A stretch of DNA of 64,000 nucleotides from Chitinophaga sp. HK235 (GTDB lineage: Bacteria > Bacteroidota > Bacteroidia > Chitinophagales > Chitinophagaceae). Under the pieces are notes generated by a model, which saw nothing but the letters and a program-made list of their open reading frames with translations, searched no databases and was not told where the DNA came from. Of the stretch, positions 62,717 through 64,000 are shown piece after piece (positions within the stretch are counted from its first letter, which is position 1; the number at the start of each line of letters is the position of its first letter). The stretch covers positions 2,852,001 through 2,916,000 of the forward strand of contig NZ_CP073766.1 of assembly GCF_018255755.1 (NCBI RefSeq), read 5' to 3'. The translations under genes were made by a program, and so were the position numbers.

Positions 62717-64000
62717 TCAGTCAACCGATTCTGTCGGCTTCTCCTGTACTACCACCAGGTCGCTCAACTTCACGTTGATCGGAATATTACCCAGCTGTAC
62801 AATGCCGCGTTTGTCACGGATCTCTATCAGGCGACCTACCTGGCGATTGGTCAGTATTTTCACCTGATCACCCACCTGACATTGACCGCCTACCTCCTCA
62901 AACTTATCCTGCACCTTTTTATTGTGCTTTTCATTGATCTGTTTTTCGCGGCGGCGGAACAGCAGTATTTCTGCTTGTTTCATCACCTTTTCTTTTTCAT
63001 TGCTGTCGTTGGCACGTTTCCATTCCACCACTACCTGCTTCAGCTTGCGCTCCATGTCTTTCAGATAGGTCAGGTCAGCTTCCTTGATCTGGTTCTGCAG
63101 TTTCATGAAAGTGATCTGCTGGTGTTTTTTCTCTTTATCAGCCAGTATTTCGTACTCGCGTTTCAGTTTTTCGTTTTCCTTCAACAGCTTTTGCAGATCT
63201 TTTTCTTTGGCCTCCACTTTTTGCAGGTCCTGTTCTGCCTTGTTGAGCAACTTATCCAGCTGGAAGTGCCCTTCATCCACCAGCTTTTTGGCGCGGGCGA
63301 TGAGCGCGGGATGAAGACCGATACGCTCAGCAATGGAGAAGGTGTAGGAACTACCAGGTTTACCGATCATCAGTTTGTACATGGGCATCAGGGTTTCTTC
63401 GTTGAATCCCATAGCTCCGTTGATGATTCCTTTTACCTTGTTGGCCATCACCTTCAGGTTAAGATAGTGGGTGGTCACAATACCGAAGGAATGTTTTTTG
63501 GCCAGTTCTTCCATGATCACCTCAGCAAAAGCACCGCCCAGATTGGGATCAGAACCACTTCCCAGCTCGTCGATGAAGAACAGGGTCCTGCCATTGGCAT
63601 TCTCCATAAAATATTTCATGTTCTTCAGGTGTGAGCTATAGGTACTCAGTTCAAATTCCAGTGACTGTGTATCACCGATATGGATCATCAGCTGTTTGAA
63701 AATACCCAGCTGGGAAGACGGATGTACCGGCACGAGCAGTCCGGATTGCAGCATCAGCTGTATCAGGCCTACTGTTTTGAGAGTCACCGTTTTACCACCG
63801 GCGTTAGGACCGCTGATTACGAGGATATGCGCGTCTTTGTCCAGGCTGATATTCACCGGGATGGTGGGCTTATTATTCTGACGGTTATATATTAATAACA
63901 GCGGATGATATGCCTGTACCAGGTGCAGTTGTGCCTGTGGCACCACAGATGGGTAGTTGGCATCCATGTCCAGCGCCAGTTTGGCTTTGGCCCGGATAAA
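62717..64000 (-). CDS. mutS2: MutS2-type ATPase, C-terminal part (runs off the right edge)
   Basis: The frame is open to the window edge. The visible 427 residues hold the MutS-family ATPase: Walker A SGPNAGGKT, Walker B FIDELGSGSDPNLGG with TTHYLNLK, then a long coiled coil (about 220 residues from the Walker A; LQKVEAKEKDLQKLLKENEK) and a small end domain (VGDQVKILTNRQVGRLIEIR). This coiled coil after the ATPase is characteristic of MutS2. The C-terminal Smr nuclease domain found in many MutS2 proteins is absent: the product ends about 70 residues after the coiled coil. MutS2 acts on stalled ribosomes or recombination intermediates. Confidence 0.9.
   Translation of the reverse strand, partial: FIRAKAKLALDMDANYPSVVPQAQLHLVQAYHPLLLIYNRQNNKPTIPVNISLDKDAHILVISGPNAGGKTVTLKTVGLIQLMLQSGLLVPVHPSSQLGIFKQLMIHIGDTQSLEFELSTYSSHLKNMKYFMENANGRTLFFIDELGSGSDPNLGGAFAEVIMEELAKKHSFGIVTTHYLNLKVMANKVKGIINGAMGFNEETLMPMYKLMIGKPGSSYTFSIAERIGLHPALIARAKKLVDEGHFQLDKLLNKAEQDLQKVEAKEKDLQKLLKENEKLKREYEILADKEKKHQQITFMKLQNQIKEADLTYLKDMERKLKQVVVEWKRANDSNEKEKVMKQAEILLFRRREKQINEKHNKKVQDKFEEVGGQCQVGDQVKILTNRQVGRLIEIRDKRGIVQLGNIPINVKLSDLVVVQEKPTESVD

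Overview
The window looks like a chromosomal segment of a Bacteroidota bacterium, most likely a Chitinophaga-like member of the Chitinophagaceae. This is judged from the style of the products: an OMP_b-brl_3-type outer-membrane receptor, LytS/LytTR two-component genes, NodT/HAE1 efflux genes, a MutS2 that ends without a Smr domain, a HEIGH peptidase lipoprotein and many SDR and HSL-type enzymes. No rRNA gene, CRISPR array or intact transposase was seen.

Layout. 0-6 kb: the end of an outer-membrane-like protein, an OmpR/histidine-kinase pair, and a small winged-helix regulator flanked by two near-identical palindromes that lie upstream of a membrane gene and an SDR gene; then a membrane protein, an HSL-family hydrolase and an SRPBCC protein. 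6.1-23.3 kb: a four-gene same-strand cassette of unrecognised proteins (226, 247, 1135 and 4024 residues). None has a signal peptide. The two small ones each carry two copies of one ~110-residue beta-type domain. The last is a ~440 kDa protein with a long beta-rich part, LysM-like segments and Ig-like repeats. This cassette is the best candidate for an undescribed system. 23.3-31.5 kb: SDR with AraC regulator, transglutaminase-like protein, AsmA-like protein, a lipoprotein that joins a HEIGH metallopeptidase to a seven-repeat PLL-type propeller, and a LysR regulator. 31.6-38.2 kb: a visibly more AT-rich set of small-molecule enzymes (hydrolase, Crp-type regulator, SnoaL-like protein, amidohydrolase, pirin, SDR, RibD-like reductase). 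38.3-42.7 kb: LytS/LytTR pair divergent from an outer-membrane beta-barrel receptor, with a 9-bp direct repeat between them.

42.7-53.3 kb is an accessory region. It holds a frameshifted metallo-beta-lactamase fragment, a hydrolase, a possible decayed gene, and then an ~8.7 kb segment bounded by two imperfect ~125-bp direct repeats, the right one abutting a tRNA-Ser(TGA) gene. Inside are an unknown 329-aa protein, a PixA/AidA-family protein, gene remnants, an AIPR-family predicted nuclease, a DNA2/NAM7-type SF1 helicase, and four copies of an unusual element made of a variable hairpin plus a conserved block. Two of these sit just upstream of the AIPR gene and the helicase gene. This looks like a tRNA-associated defence-type island without a visible integrase.

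53.4-64 kb: a beta-barrel outer-membrane protein, a complete RND efflux operon (membrane-fusion protein, HAE1 pump, NodT outer-membrane factor) with an AraC regulator upstream, and the C-terminal part of MutS2 running off the right edge.
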